Positions 8,570 through 18,085 of a stretch of DNA of 64,000 bases are shown piece by piece. The first letter of the stretch is position 1, and the number at the start of each line of letters is the position of its first letter. This DNA is from Rhodoferax sp. (lineage in GTDB: Bacteria > Pseudomonadota > Gammaproteobacteria > Burkholderiales > Burkholderiaceae_C), in the NCBI RefSeq assembly GCF_030697375.1, contig NZ_JAUYQD010000064.1:1-64000 (forward strand), read 5' to 3'. The position numbers were made by a program, and so were the translations under genes. Under the pieces are notes generated by a model, which saw nothing but the letters and a program-made list of their open reading frames with translations, made no database searches and was not told where the DNA came from.

Positions 8570-11500
8570 TCAATGCCCGCGGACGAGGAGTGTAAATACG
8601 CTGCCCTTGCCGTACTCGCTTTGTAGCTCGATACGACCACCAATCAATTGCGCCAGCTTTTGTGACAGATGCAGGCCCAGGCCAGTACCCTCATGGCGCC
8701 GGGTTGAACCGGCGTCGAGTTGGGTAAATGCCTGGAATAGTTTGGCCTGCTCCTCTGGCTTGATGCCGATGCCGGTATCGCGAATGCGCAGTTCCGTCAC
8801 CAAAAAACCGTCGCTGCGCCGCTGCACGAGCTCTACATTCACACTGCCCTTTTCGGTGAATTTGATGGCATTGCCAATCAGGTTAATGGCGATTTGCGAG
8901 ACGGTTCGGCGGTCACTGAAGATGTAGCATGACTCGTCAGGCGGTTGGATGTTGAACTCCAGGTTTTTTGCCGTCGCCAAGGGCAAGAGTGTGGCGGCCA
9001 CTTCCTCCAGCAAGCCCTTGCAGGAAATGGGTTCCAACTTCAACTCAACCTTACCCGACTCTATTTTGGTGATGTCGAGCAAATCGTTGATCAGGGACAA
9101 GAGGTGGCGTGCGCTGGTCTGCACGGTTTTTAGCTGCTTGTCCTGCGCTTCGGTCAAGGGGCCGGCGAGCTTCATCAGCATGGTTCCGGTGAAGCCGATG
9201 ATGGCATTCAAAGGGGTGCGCAATTCATGCGACATGCTGGAGAGAAAACGGTCTTTGGACAGGCTGGCGCTTTCGAGTTCCAGGTTTTTCTCTTGCAGCG
9301 TCTGTTCGAAACGCTTGCGCTCGGTCACGTCGCGGGCAGCGGCGAACACGCCCTGGAGCCGGCCATCGCGGTCGTTGAAGGTGGTCGCGTTGTACGACAC
9401 CACCGTTTCCTTGCCGTCCTTGGCCCGCGCGGTTAACTCGTAATTGGTGACCTTGCCCTCTTGCAGCACTTTTCTGATGCCTTCTTCGGCACGCTGGGGG
9501 TCGGTGAAATAGTCCTTGAACGGCGTGCGGATGAGTTCGTCGCGGGTGCGCCCGGTCAATGCCTCCATCTGCTGGTTGACATCGCTGATATTGCCAACCG
9601 GGTCGGTCGTCATCAGCGCGTCGATATTGGATTCAATCAGCGAGCGCGCATAGTACTGCTGGTCGCGCAGTTGCTGTTCCAGCGCCCTTTGGCCGGTAAT
9701 GTCGCGGGCCGCCGCCAGAATCCCAAGCGCCTCACCGGCCGCGTCTGTGAACACCCCGGCGTTGAAGCTGACCGGAATGCGCCGCCCTTGGCGGGTGATC
9801 AATACCAATTCGTAGCCCAGCACGCGGCTCTCGGCCATGGTCTGTTCGACCCCGGCGCGGGCCTGGGTTGGGTCGGTGAAGTAGTCGGAAAAGCGTGAAT
9901 TCCCCAGATGTTTGCGCGAATAACCCGTCAAACGTGTCGCCGCCTCGTTGACATCCGTGACCACCCCATCTGGCGCAATGGCGAAAAGCGCATCGGCCGA
10001 GGCTTCGATCAGCGAGCGGTTGTACACCTTTTGCTCGGTGAGCTGAATCTGCAGCCGTGCCTGGTCGGAAATGTCGCGCGCACTGGCAAATATGCCCTGC
10101 AACACACCGTCTGCGCCGCGGAAGATGGACGCATTGAAGGACACCGTCGCCTTGCGCCCGCTCTTGTGGCGCAATGTCAACTCGTAATTGGTAACGATGC
10201 CGTCGGCCAGGGTGCGTTTGACACCCGTATCGGCACGGTCCACCTCGGTGAAATATTGTTTAAATTGAGACCCGACCAACTCGGCCCGCTCAAATCCACT
10301 CATGCGGCACATCCGTTCGTTCACATCGGTGATGAAGCCTTCGGGGTCCACCGTCACCAGTCCATCCACCGAAGCCTCAATCAGGCCGCGCAGATAGGTC
10401 TGCTGCTCACGCAATTGCTCCTCCAGCCGCACCCGGTCGGTGATGTCGCGCGCACTGGCAAAAATGCCTCGCACTTCCCCCGCCGCGTCCTTGAACACCG
10501 AGGCATTGAACGATACCTGCAACAGCCGCCGGGTGCGCGAGATCAATGTCAGCGCATACTCGGTCACCATGCCCTTGTGGAACGTTTCCTTGATTCCCTC
10601 CCGCGCACGCACCGATTCGGTGAAATAGTCGGCGAAAGCGGTGCCCAGCAATTCACCACGGGCGTAGCCCGTCATCAGGCACATGCGGTCGTTGACATCG
10701 CTGATGGTGCCTGAAGGGTCAACCGTGATCAGTCCATCGACCGAGGCTTCGATCAGACCTCGGTTGTAGGCCTCGGACTCACGCAACTTCTCTTCCAGTT
10801 TTTTCTGCTCGGTGATGTCGCGTGCTGCCGCAAAGACGCCCTGCAGTTTGTTCTGTGCATCCTTGAAGGTGACCGCGTTGTACGACACCACGGTTTCGCG
10901 TCCCTCCTTGGTACGCGAAGTCAGCTCATAGTTGGTGACCCGTCCCTCGCGCAGCACCAGTTTGATGCCTTGTTCGGCACGTTGCGGGTCGGTGAAATAG
11001 TCCTTGAAGGGCGTTCCTATCAGTTCCTCGCGGGTGCGTCCGGTCAAGGCCTCCATTTGCTGATTGACGTCACTGATGATGCCCAGCAGATCGGTGGTCA
11101 TCAGTGCATCAATGTTCGATTCAATCAGAGAGCGGGTGTAAAACTGCGAAGACTGCAACTGCAGTTCCAATTGCTTTTGCGCGGTGATGTCGCGCGCACT
11201 GGCGAATATGCCGCGTACCGTGCCTGCCACGTCGCGAAACACCGCTGCATTGAAGGACACAGGCACCTGGGCGTCGTCCGCAGCGAGCAGGGTCAGCACA
11301 TAGTTGGTCACCGCACCTTCCCGGAAAGTCAGGCGCACACCTTCTTCCGCCCGGTCGCGTTCGGTGAAATAGTCCGCAAACGGTGAGCCAATCAATTTGC
11401 TGCGCAGGCGGCCCGCCATGCGGCACATGGTTTCATTCACGTCAGTGATGGTCATGGACTCATCCACCGTCACCAGACCATCGACCGAGGCCTCGATCAA

Positions 11501-13501
11501 ACCGCGGTTGTAGGCACGCTCCTCCGCCAACTGGTTCTGAAGTCGGCCCTGTTCGGTAATGTCGCGCGCACTGGCAAAAATACCGCGGACCATGCCCGAT
11601 TGGTCCTTGAATATGGCGGCATTGAACGACACCAGTTGCTCGCGGCCGTCTGCGCTGCGCAACACCAGTTCATAGTTGGTGGCGGCCCCCTTGTCGAGGG
11701 TCAGCCGCACGCCATCCGCTGCGTTCTTGGGATTGGTGAAGTACTGGGGAAACGGAGAACCCACCAGTTTTTCACGGCTGTAGCCAGCCATGCGGCACAT
11801 GGTGTCGTTCACGTCGGTGATGTTGAGCATCGGATCAACCGTAATCAGGCCATCCAAAGAGGCTTCGATCAGGCCCCGGTTGTAGGTGCGCTCATCGCCA
11901 AGTTGGGCCTGTAGTCGCGCCTGCTCGGTGATGTCACGGGCACTGGCAAATATGCCGCGCACGTTACCAGACTCGTCCTTGAACACCGACGCGTTGAACG
12001 ACACGTTGAGCCGTGTCCCCTTGCGCATGGAGAGTGTCAGTACGTAGTCGGTGACCACGCCTTTCTCGAACGTCTCGCGCACCCCGTCCAAGGCCCGCTG
12101 CGGTTCGGCAAAATAGTCAGCAAAGGGCGTTCCGATCAGTTCTTCGCGTGTGAAACCGCTCATCTGGCACATGCGCGCGTTGACGTCGCTGATGGTGCCG
12201 GTGGGATCGACCGTGATCAGGCCATCCACCGATGCCTCAATCAGACCTCGGTTGTAGGCCTGGGATTCCCGCAACTGCTCTTCAAGCTTTTTTTGCTCGG
12301 TAATGTCGCGTGCGGCAGCAAAAACCCCTTGCAACTTGCCCTGCGCGTCCTTGAAGGTCGATGCGTTGTAGGAAACCAGTGTCCCCTCGCCGTTTTTGGC
12401 GCGGGCAGTCAGTTCATAGTTGGTGACTTTGCCGTCGCGCAGCACCAGCTTAATGCCTTCTTCGGCGCGCTGCGGGTCGGTGAAGTAATCCTTGAAAGCG
12501 GTACCAATCAGCTCTTCACGGCTGCGCCCCGTCAGGGCTTCCATCTGTTGGTTGACGTCGCTGATCACCCCCACCGGATCGGTGGTCATGAGCGCGTCGA
12601 TATTCGATTCGATCAGCGAGCGGGTGTAGAACTGGGTGGCCTTGAGTTGCTCCGTCAGGCGAATCTCATCCGAGATGTCCTTGGAAATCAGCAGAAAACC
12701 GATGGACTTACCGGCCGAATCCCGCCGCGGCGTGATCACCACCCGCGCAATAAAGCGAGAGCCGTTTTTGCGTAAACGCTGGATCGTGCCCTCCCACTTG
12801 CCTTCGCGTAGCGCGGTGTCCATCATCTCGCGGTGCTTGCCCGTTGCCACATCTTCGGGCACATGCAAAATGGATGAGTTGGCCTTGCCTACCACCTCGT
12901 CGGGTTCGTAGCCATAGAGCCTGCGTGCACCTTCGTTCCATAAAAGGATCTTGCCATCCAAGTCCTTGCCGACGATGGAGTATTCGGTGGACGACTCCAG
13001 AATATTGCCAATGAAATCCACGGCCTCTTGGGCATTGCCGACAATGGCGCTGTCAAACAGCTTGGTCTTGCGCAACTCCTCACTGAAACGCAATTCGTTG
13101 GAAATATCCTTGGAAATGAGCAAAAAGCCGATCGGTAAGCCACGGGCATCCCGCCGGGGCGTGATCACGACCCGCGCACTGATGCGTTTTTTGTCCTTTC
13201 GCACACGGGCGATCACCCCCTCCCACCGGCCGTTGCGCAATGCCTCGTCCAGCATTTGCTGTGGCTTACCCAAAGCGATATCTTCCGGCGTGTGCAATAT
13301 GGTTGAATTGGCCTTGCCGACCACCTCATCGGCGTTGTAGCCGTACATGCGTCGGGCACCTTCGTTCCACAGCACAATGCTCCCCGTCAAGTCTTTGCCA
13401 ATGATGGAGTACTCGGTCGAAGATTCGAGGATGTTGCTGATCAGGTCCAGGGTGCTGCGACCCTCCATGAGGGCGGGAATCGTTACTTTTTTGGCAGGCA
13501 T
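8570..13501 (-). CDS. Giant soluble histidine kinase with eleven PAS modules
   Basis: A 1643-residue sensor kinase. Two related PAS modules (marked by STEYSI) spaced 143 residues apart start the protein, followed by nine PAS modules of exactly 124 residues each (about residues 290-1405). Then come HisKA with phospho-acceptor H1425 (SMSHELRTP) and HATPase with N box INLIGNAIKF, G1 DTGIGI and G2 GTGLGL near the C-terminus. No signal peptide or membrane span is visible, so sensing is cytoplasmic. No fused receiver is present; the two receiver genes immediately downstream are the obvious partners. The start is ATG three bases after the stop of the preceding kinase gene, indicating an operon. Confidence 0.92.
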   Translation of the reverse strand: MPAKKVTIPALMEGRSTLDLISNILESSTEYSIIGKDLTGSIVLWNEGARRMYGYNADEVVGKANSTILHTPEDIALGKPQQMLDEALRNGRWEGVIARVRKDKKRISARVVITPRRDARGLPIGFLLISKDISNELRFSEELRKTKLFDSAIVGNAQEAVDFIGNILESSTEYSIVGKDLDGKILLWNEGARRLYGYEPDEVVGKANSSILHVPEDVATGKHREMMDTALREGKWEGTIQRLRKNGSRFIARVVITPRRDSAGKSIGFLLISKDISDEIRLTEQLKATQFYTRSLIESNIDALMTTDPVGVISDVNQQMEALTGRSREELIGTAFKDYFTDPQRAEEGIKLVLRDGKVTNYELTARAKNGEGTLVSYNASTFKDAQGKLQGVFAAARDITEQKKLEEQLRESQAYNRGLIEASVDGLITVDPTGTISDVNARMCQMSGFTREELIGTPFADYFAEPQRALDGVRETFEKGVVTDYVLTLSMRKGTRLNVSFNASVFKDESGNVRGIFASARDITEQARLQAQLGDERTYNRGLIEASLDGLITVDPMLNITDVNDTMCRMAGYSREKLVGSPFPQYFTNPKNAADGVRLTLDKGAATNYELVLRSADGREQLVSFNAAIFKDQSGMVRGIFASARDITEQGRLQNQLAEERAYNRGLIEASVDGLVTVDESMTITDVNETMCRMAGRLRSKLIGSPFADYFTERDRAEEGVRLTFREGAVTNYVLTLLAADDAQVPVSFNAAVFRDVAGTVRGIFASARDITAQKQLELQLQSSQFYTRSLIESNIDALMTTDLLGIISDVNQQMEALTGRTREELIGTPFKDYFTDPQRAEQGIKLVLREGRVTNYELTSRTKEGRETVVSYNAVTFKDAQNKLQGVFAAARDITEQKKLEEKLRESEAYNRGLIEASVDGLITVDPSGTISDVNDRMCLMTGYARGELLGTAFADYFTESVRAREGIKETFHKGMVTEYALTLISRTRRLLQVSFNASVFKDAAGEVRGIFASARDITDRVRLEEQLREQQTYLRGLIEASVDGLVTVDPEGFITDVNERMCRMSGFERAELVGSQFKQYFTEVDRADTGVKRTLADGIVTNYELTLRHKSGRKATVSFNASIFRGADGVLQGIFASARDISDQARLQIQLTEQKVYNRSLIEASADALFAIAPDGVVTDVNEAATRLTGYSRKHLGNSRFSDYFTDPTQARAGVEQTMAESRVLGYELVLITRQGRRIPVSFNAGVFTDAAGEALGILAAARDITGQRALEQQLRDQQYYARSLIESNIDALMTTDPVGNISDVNQQMEALTGRTRDELIRTPFKDYFTDPQRAEEGIRKVLQEGKVTNYELTARAKDGKETVVSYNATTFNDRDGRLQGVFAAARDVTERKRFEQTLQEKNLELESASLSKDRFLSSMSHELRTPLNAIIGFTGTMLMKLAGPLTEAQDKQLKTVQTSARHLLSLINDLLDITKIESGKVELKLEPISCKGLLEEVAATLLPLATAKNLEFNIQPPDESCYIFSDRRTVSQIAINLIGNAIKFTEKGSVNVELVQRRSDGFLVTELRIRDTGIGIKPEEQAKLFQAFTQLDAGSTRRHEGTGLGLHLSQKLAQLIGGRIELQSEYGKGSVFTLLVRGH
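9285..12632 (-). repeat. Nine tandem 372-bp PAS-module repeats inside the giant kinase gene
   Basis: The codons for the (I/V)(S/T)DVN motif recur with plus-strand anchors at 9578, 9950, 10322, 10694, 11066, 11438, 11810, 12182 and 12554. Every interval is exactly 372 bp. Modules four apart are most alike: those anchored at 9578, 11066 and 12554 share SLIESNIDALMTTD and MEALTGR, and those anchored at 10694 and 12182 share GLIEASVDGLITVDP and GTISDVN. This points to growth by duplication of a four-module, 1488-bp block. Boundaries are approximate because the phase of the unit is arbitrary. Confidence 0.9.
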
Positions 13502-13504
13502 GGC

Positions 13505-15349
13505 TTAGTCCCCCGATAGTTCAAAAGTGAATTTGCTGCCTTTTCCGAATTCACTTTTGAATGTGATTCGTCCCCCCAACTGCTCCGCCAGTTTGCGGCT
13601 CAGATGCAGGCCCAGCCCGGAGCCCTCCAGCTTGCGTCTATCGGTCGCATCCACCCGGGAAAATGCCTCAAACAGCCTGTCCTGGTCTTGCAGCGCAATC
13701 CCGGGGCCCGTGTCTTCCACACTGAACGCCAGCACGTTCCCGTCAACCGCGGTGCGCTGCTCCAAGCGCAAGCACACCTGGCCGCGTTCGGTGAACTTGA
13801 TCGCGTTGCCGGTCAGGTTGATGATGATCTGGCTCAGCGCACGGCGGTCGGTGCGCCGCATCACAGGCTGATCTGGCAAACTCACCGTGAAATTCAATCC
13901 TTTTTTTTCTGCATCTGGCCGCAGGGTTGCAGCCACTTCCTCCAGCACGCTGTTGCAATCAACCGTTTCAAACTTCAGCTCCAGCTTGTTGGCACCCAGC
14001 TTGGCCAGGTCCAGCATGTCGTTGATCAGTGACAAGAGGTGGCGGGCGCCCTTTTGAACAATGAGCAACTGCTTGTCCTGCTCTGGCGTCAGCGGGCCTG
14101 GGAGCCTCATCAGCAGAGTTCCCGTGAACCCAATGATGGCATTGAGCGGCGTGCGCAACTCGTGCGACATGCTGGCGAAGAATCGGTCTTTGGCCAGTGC
14201 GGCGTTTTCCAATTCAATGTTCTTGTCACGCAAAGTCTGTTCAGAGAGTTTGCGTTCGGTCACGTCCCGGATGGCACTGGAGACAAACAGCCCCTCCTCG
14301 GTTTCCAAGGGGCTCAGGCTGATTTCCACCGGAAATTCAGTGCTGTCTTTGCGCAGTCCATACAGCTCCAGCCCGGCGCCCATGGACCGCGCACGCGGCT
14401 GGTCAAAAAAGCCGAACCGGTGGCCGGGGTGCTTGGAGCGGAAGCGTTCAGGCACCAGAATTTCGATTTTTTGGCCTAACAGCTCTTCCCGGCTCCACCC
14501 AAACAGGTGGACCGCCTGGCTGTTCGCCAGCACCATTTCGCCATCTCGGTTGACGATGACCATGGCATCGGGGGCCGATTCAAGCAGGTCCTTGAATTTT
14601 TGATTGGCTTTTTTGCGATCCGAGATGTCGCGAATGGCACTCATGACCATGGTGCCCTCCTCGGTTTTGAGGGGGCTTAGGCTGATTTCCACCGGAAACT
14701 CCCCGCCTCCCTTGCGCAGGCCAAACAGTTCCAGGCCAGCACCCATGGTCCGGGCGCGCGGCTGCTCAAAATATCCGCCGCGGTGCGCAAGGTGGGCACT
14801 GCGAAACCGATTGGGCAACAAAACCTCCACAGGCTGCCCCAGAAGTTCCACGCGTTGGTGTCCAAACATTTTTTCTGCCTGGGAGTTCACCAACACAATG
14901 CGCCCGGTCACATTGACCATCACAATCGCATCCGGCGTGGACTCCAGCAGGTCGTGAAAGCGGGCCTCCACGAGTTTGGCGTCGCGCAAGACCTTCAGGT
15001 GCGTCACGTCTTTTTTGTTGGACAGGAAATATTCCAGAGTTCCCTGGGCATCCCGCACCGCTTTGGTCGATACGCTCACATGCACCAGGGTGCCGTCTTT
15101 GCGGCGGCGCACCGATTCGTATACCGTCAAATCCCGGCGCAAGGCCTCGGTTTGGATCTGTTTTTCCTCTTCAATACAGTCCTTGGGAACAACCAGATCA
15201 AGTATGGACTTGCCAAGCGCTTCGTCTTGTCGATAGCCAAAAATCGTCTCAGCCGCCGGGTTCCAGTGCAGGATATTCCCGTCGGGCGAGATGGCAATCA
15301 GGGCATCGGGATTTTGTGCCCATAACTTATCGGTTAATTCCAAAGTCAT
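13505..15349 (-). CDS. Triple-PAS soluble histidine kinase
   Basis: First gene of the signalling operon, 614 residues. Three PAS modules occupy about residues 1-385; the second and third are near-duplicates spaced 121 residues, both carrying GAGLEL, FPVEISLSPL and a conserved RFRS...H segment. HisKA follows with phospho-acceptor H396 (SMSHELRTP), then HATPase with N box INLTGNAIKF, G1 DTGPGI and G2 GSGLGL. Its kinase core is close to that of the giant kinase downstream, so the two arose by duplication. No membrane segment is seen. Start is ATG (MTLELTDKL) with GAGGG upstream; an in-frame extension to 15445 lacks a PAS-like sequence and is rejected. Confidence 0.9.
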   Translation of the reverse strand: MTLELTDKLWAQNPDALIAISPDGNILHWNPAAETIFGYRQDEALGKSILDLVVPKDCIEEEKQIQTEALRRDLTVYESVRRRKDGTLVHVSVSTKAVRDAQGTLEYFLSNKKDVTHLKVLRDAKLVEARFHDLLESTPDAIVMVNVTGRIVLVNSQAEKMFGHQRVELLGQPVEVLLPNRFRSAHLAHRGGYFEQPRARTMGAGLELFGLRKGGGEFPVEISLSPLKTEEGTMVMSAIRDISDRKKANQKFKDLLESAPDAMVIVNRDGEMVLANSQAVHLFGWSREELLGQKIEILVPERFRSKHPGHRFGFFDQPRARSMGAGLELYGLRKDSTEFPVEISLSPLETEEGLFVSSAIRDVTERKLSEQTLRDKNIELENAALAKDRFFASMSHELRTPLNAIIGFTGTLLMRLPGPLTPEQDKQLLIVQKGARHLLSLINDMLDLAKLGANKLELKFETVDCNSVLEEVAATLRPDAEKKGLNFTVSLPDQPVMRRTDRRALSQIIINLTGNAIKFTERGQVCLRLEQRTAVDGNVLAFSVEDTGPGIALQDQDRLFEAFSRVDATDRRKLEGSGLGLHLSRKLAEQLGGRITFKSEFGKGSKFTFELSGD

Positions 15350-15528
15350 ACAGCCCTCGGTGCCCGATTGGACTATGAACACCTTGAAGGGGCCGCATTC
15401 TTTTGCAGCACCGATGTTCAGCCTCCCCAATCCAAGCAAAAACACACAATTTGCCTGGATTGCACCATAGCGCGATGTTTTGATTCGTGCGCGCGATCAA
15501 GCCAATGCTGGCCGTAAGGTGATCTGGT

Positions 15529-16689
15529 CTACTTGCCCAGGCCCATCGACCGGGTGATCACCTCTTTCATGATCTCGTTGGTGCCGCCGTAGATGCGTTG
15601 CACCCGGGCGTCGGCGTAGGCGCGGGCGATGGGGTATTCCCACATGTAGCCGTAGCCGCCAAAGAGCTGCACACATTCGTCCATCACCTTGCATTGCAGA
15701 TCGGTGGTCCAGTACTTGGCCATGCTGGCGGTGGCGGTGTCCAGCTTGTCTTGCAAAATCAGCTCGCAGCATTTGTCCACAAACACGCGTGCCACCTGCA
15801 CCTCGGTTTGCAGCTCGGCCAGCACGTAGCGGGTGTTCTGGAAGGCCGCCACGGGTTGGCCAAAGACCTTGCGTTCTTTCACATAGTCCACCGTCCAGTC
15901 GATGGCGGCCTGGGCGGCCCCCACGGCGCCGATGGCGATTTGCATGCGTTCCCAGGGCAACTGCTCCATCAGGCAGATAAAGCCTTTGTTCTCGTAGGCC
16001 TTGCCACCCAGCAGATGGGCTTCGGTCAAGCGCACGTTGTCAAAAAACAGCTCGGAGGTGTCTTGCGCCTTCATGCCCACTTTTTTCAGGCGCTTGCCCA
16101 CCGAAAAGCCGGGCATGCCACGCTCCACCAGCATCAGACTGGTGCCTTTGCCGCCCGCAGCCGGGTTGGTTTTGGCCACCACGATAACCAAATCGGCATG
16201 CCAGCCGTTGGTGATAAAGGTTTTGCTGCCGTTGAGCAGGTAGCTGCCGTCGGCCTGCTGGATGGCGGTGGCTTTGATGCCTTGCAGGTCCGAGCCGGCC
16301 GCCGGTTCACTCATGGCGATGGCGCCGACCATTTCGCCGCTGGCAAGTAGGGGCAGGTACTTGGCTTTTTGCTCCGGTGTGCCGTAGTGCAGGATGTACG
16401 GCGCCACGATTTCGCTGTGCAGGCCAAAACCGATGCCGGTGTAGCCCGCCCGGCCGATCTCTTCGATCTGGATCATGGAGTAGGCCTTGTCCGCCTCCGA
16501 GCCGCCGTACTCCTCGGGCATGCTCATGCACAAAAAGCCGTTCTCCCCCGCCTTGTTCCACACCGCGCGGTCCACATAACCCTGCTCTTCCCACTCGGCG
16601 TGGAAGGGGGCGATTTCCTTGTCGATAAAGCGGCGAAAGCTGTCGCGAAAGGCTTCGTGGTCGGCAGAAAAGAGGGTTCTTTCAATCAT
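15529..16689 (-). CDS. Acyl-CoA dehydrogenase
   Basis: FAD-dependent acyl-CoA dehydrogenase, 386 residues, catalysing the first step of fatty or branched acyl-CoA beta-oxidation. Family signatures are AMSEPAAGSDLQ (about 125-136) and the C-terminal block LFGGYGYMWEYPIAR with YGGTNEI. The MCAD-type catalytic Glu position in YxGTxxI is Gly here, as in isovaleryl- and long-chain-type enzymes, so the base is probably E247 in PWERM. The gene diverges from the thiolase gene with a 132-bp shared upstream region. Chain-length specificity cannot be read from sequence alone. Confidence 0.92.
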   Translation of the reverse strand: MIERTLFSADHEAFRDSFRRFIDKEIAPFHAEWEEQGYVDRAVWNKAGENGFLCMSMPEEYGGSEADKAYSMIQIEEIGRAGYTGIGFGLHSEIVAPYILHYGTPEQKAKYLPLLASGEMVGAIAMSEPAAGSDLQGIKATAIQQADGSYLLNGSKTFITNGWHADLVIVVAKTNPAAGGKGTSLMLVERGMPGFSVGKRLKKVGMKAQDTSELFFDNVRLTEAHLLGGKAYENKGFICLMEQLPWERMQIAIGAVGAAQAAIDWTVDYVKERKVFGQPVAAFQNTRYVLAELQTEVQVARVFVDKCCELILQDKLDTATASMAKYWTTDLQCKVMDECVQLFGGYGYMWEYPIARAYADARVQRIYGGTNEIMKEVITRSMGLGK

Positions 16690-16821
16690 GGTGGCACCTG
16701 TAAAGTGGGAAAAAGAGGAAGTGGACTATTTATACAAAGCAATCGCTTGGTAAAAAGAATATACTGCAAAAGCACATTGCGTCCGCGTAATTTTTTTTTA
16801 ACCGCCCCCACGGAGACCCCC
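16690..16821 (+). promoter_or_regulatory. Divergent promoter region with inverted repeat, acyl-CoA dehydrogenase/thiolase
   Basis: This AT-rich region separates divergent beta-oxidation genes. It contains the quasi-palindrome CAAAGCAATCGCTTGG (about 16735-16750), read as CCAAGC-N4-GCTTTG on the other strand, a size and layout typical of TetR-family operators. A TATACT hexamer at about 16760 could be a -10 element for the thiolase gene. GGAGA at 16812-16816 is the thiolase ribosome-binding site. Regulator identity is not known from this window. Confidence 0.45.
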
Positions 16822-18027
<1,206 letters not shown>

Positions 18028-18028
18028 A

Positions 18029-18082
18029 TTAGCCTCTAGCCCCCGTATTCATTGCGTAAGCAGCTCCTAAAACAATAGCAAC
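18029..18082 (-). repeat. Dispersed hairpin repeat, copy B
   Basis: Sits between the thiolase stop and the FadJ start. It contains GCCTCTAGCCCCCGTAT, then TTGCGTAAGCAGCTCCT, an A-rich loop and ATAGCAAC, the same order as the other copies. It ends three bases before the ATG at 18086. Confidence 0.8.
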
Positions 18083-18085
18083 TTT

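Noticed and set aside
9285..12632. Regular repetition resembling a CRISPR or satellite array
   Set aside because: The 372-bp period is in frame and encodes PAS domains; there are no short identical repeats with unique spacers.
13505..15445. Extended N-terminus of the triple-PAS kinase (start at 15445)
   Set aside because: The extra 32 residues do not look like a PAS or signal sequence; the ATG at 15349 has a GAGGG ribosome-binding site.
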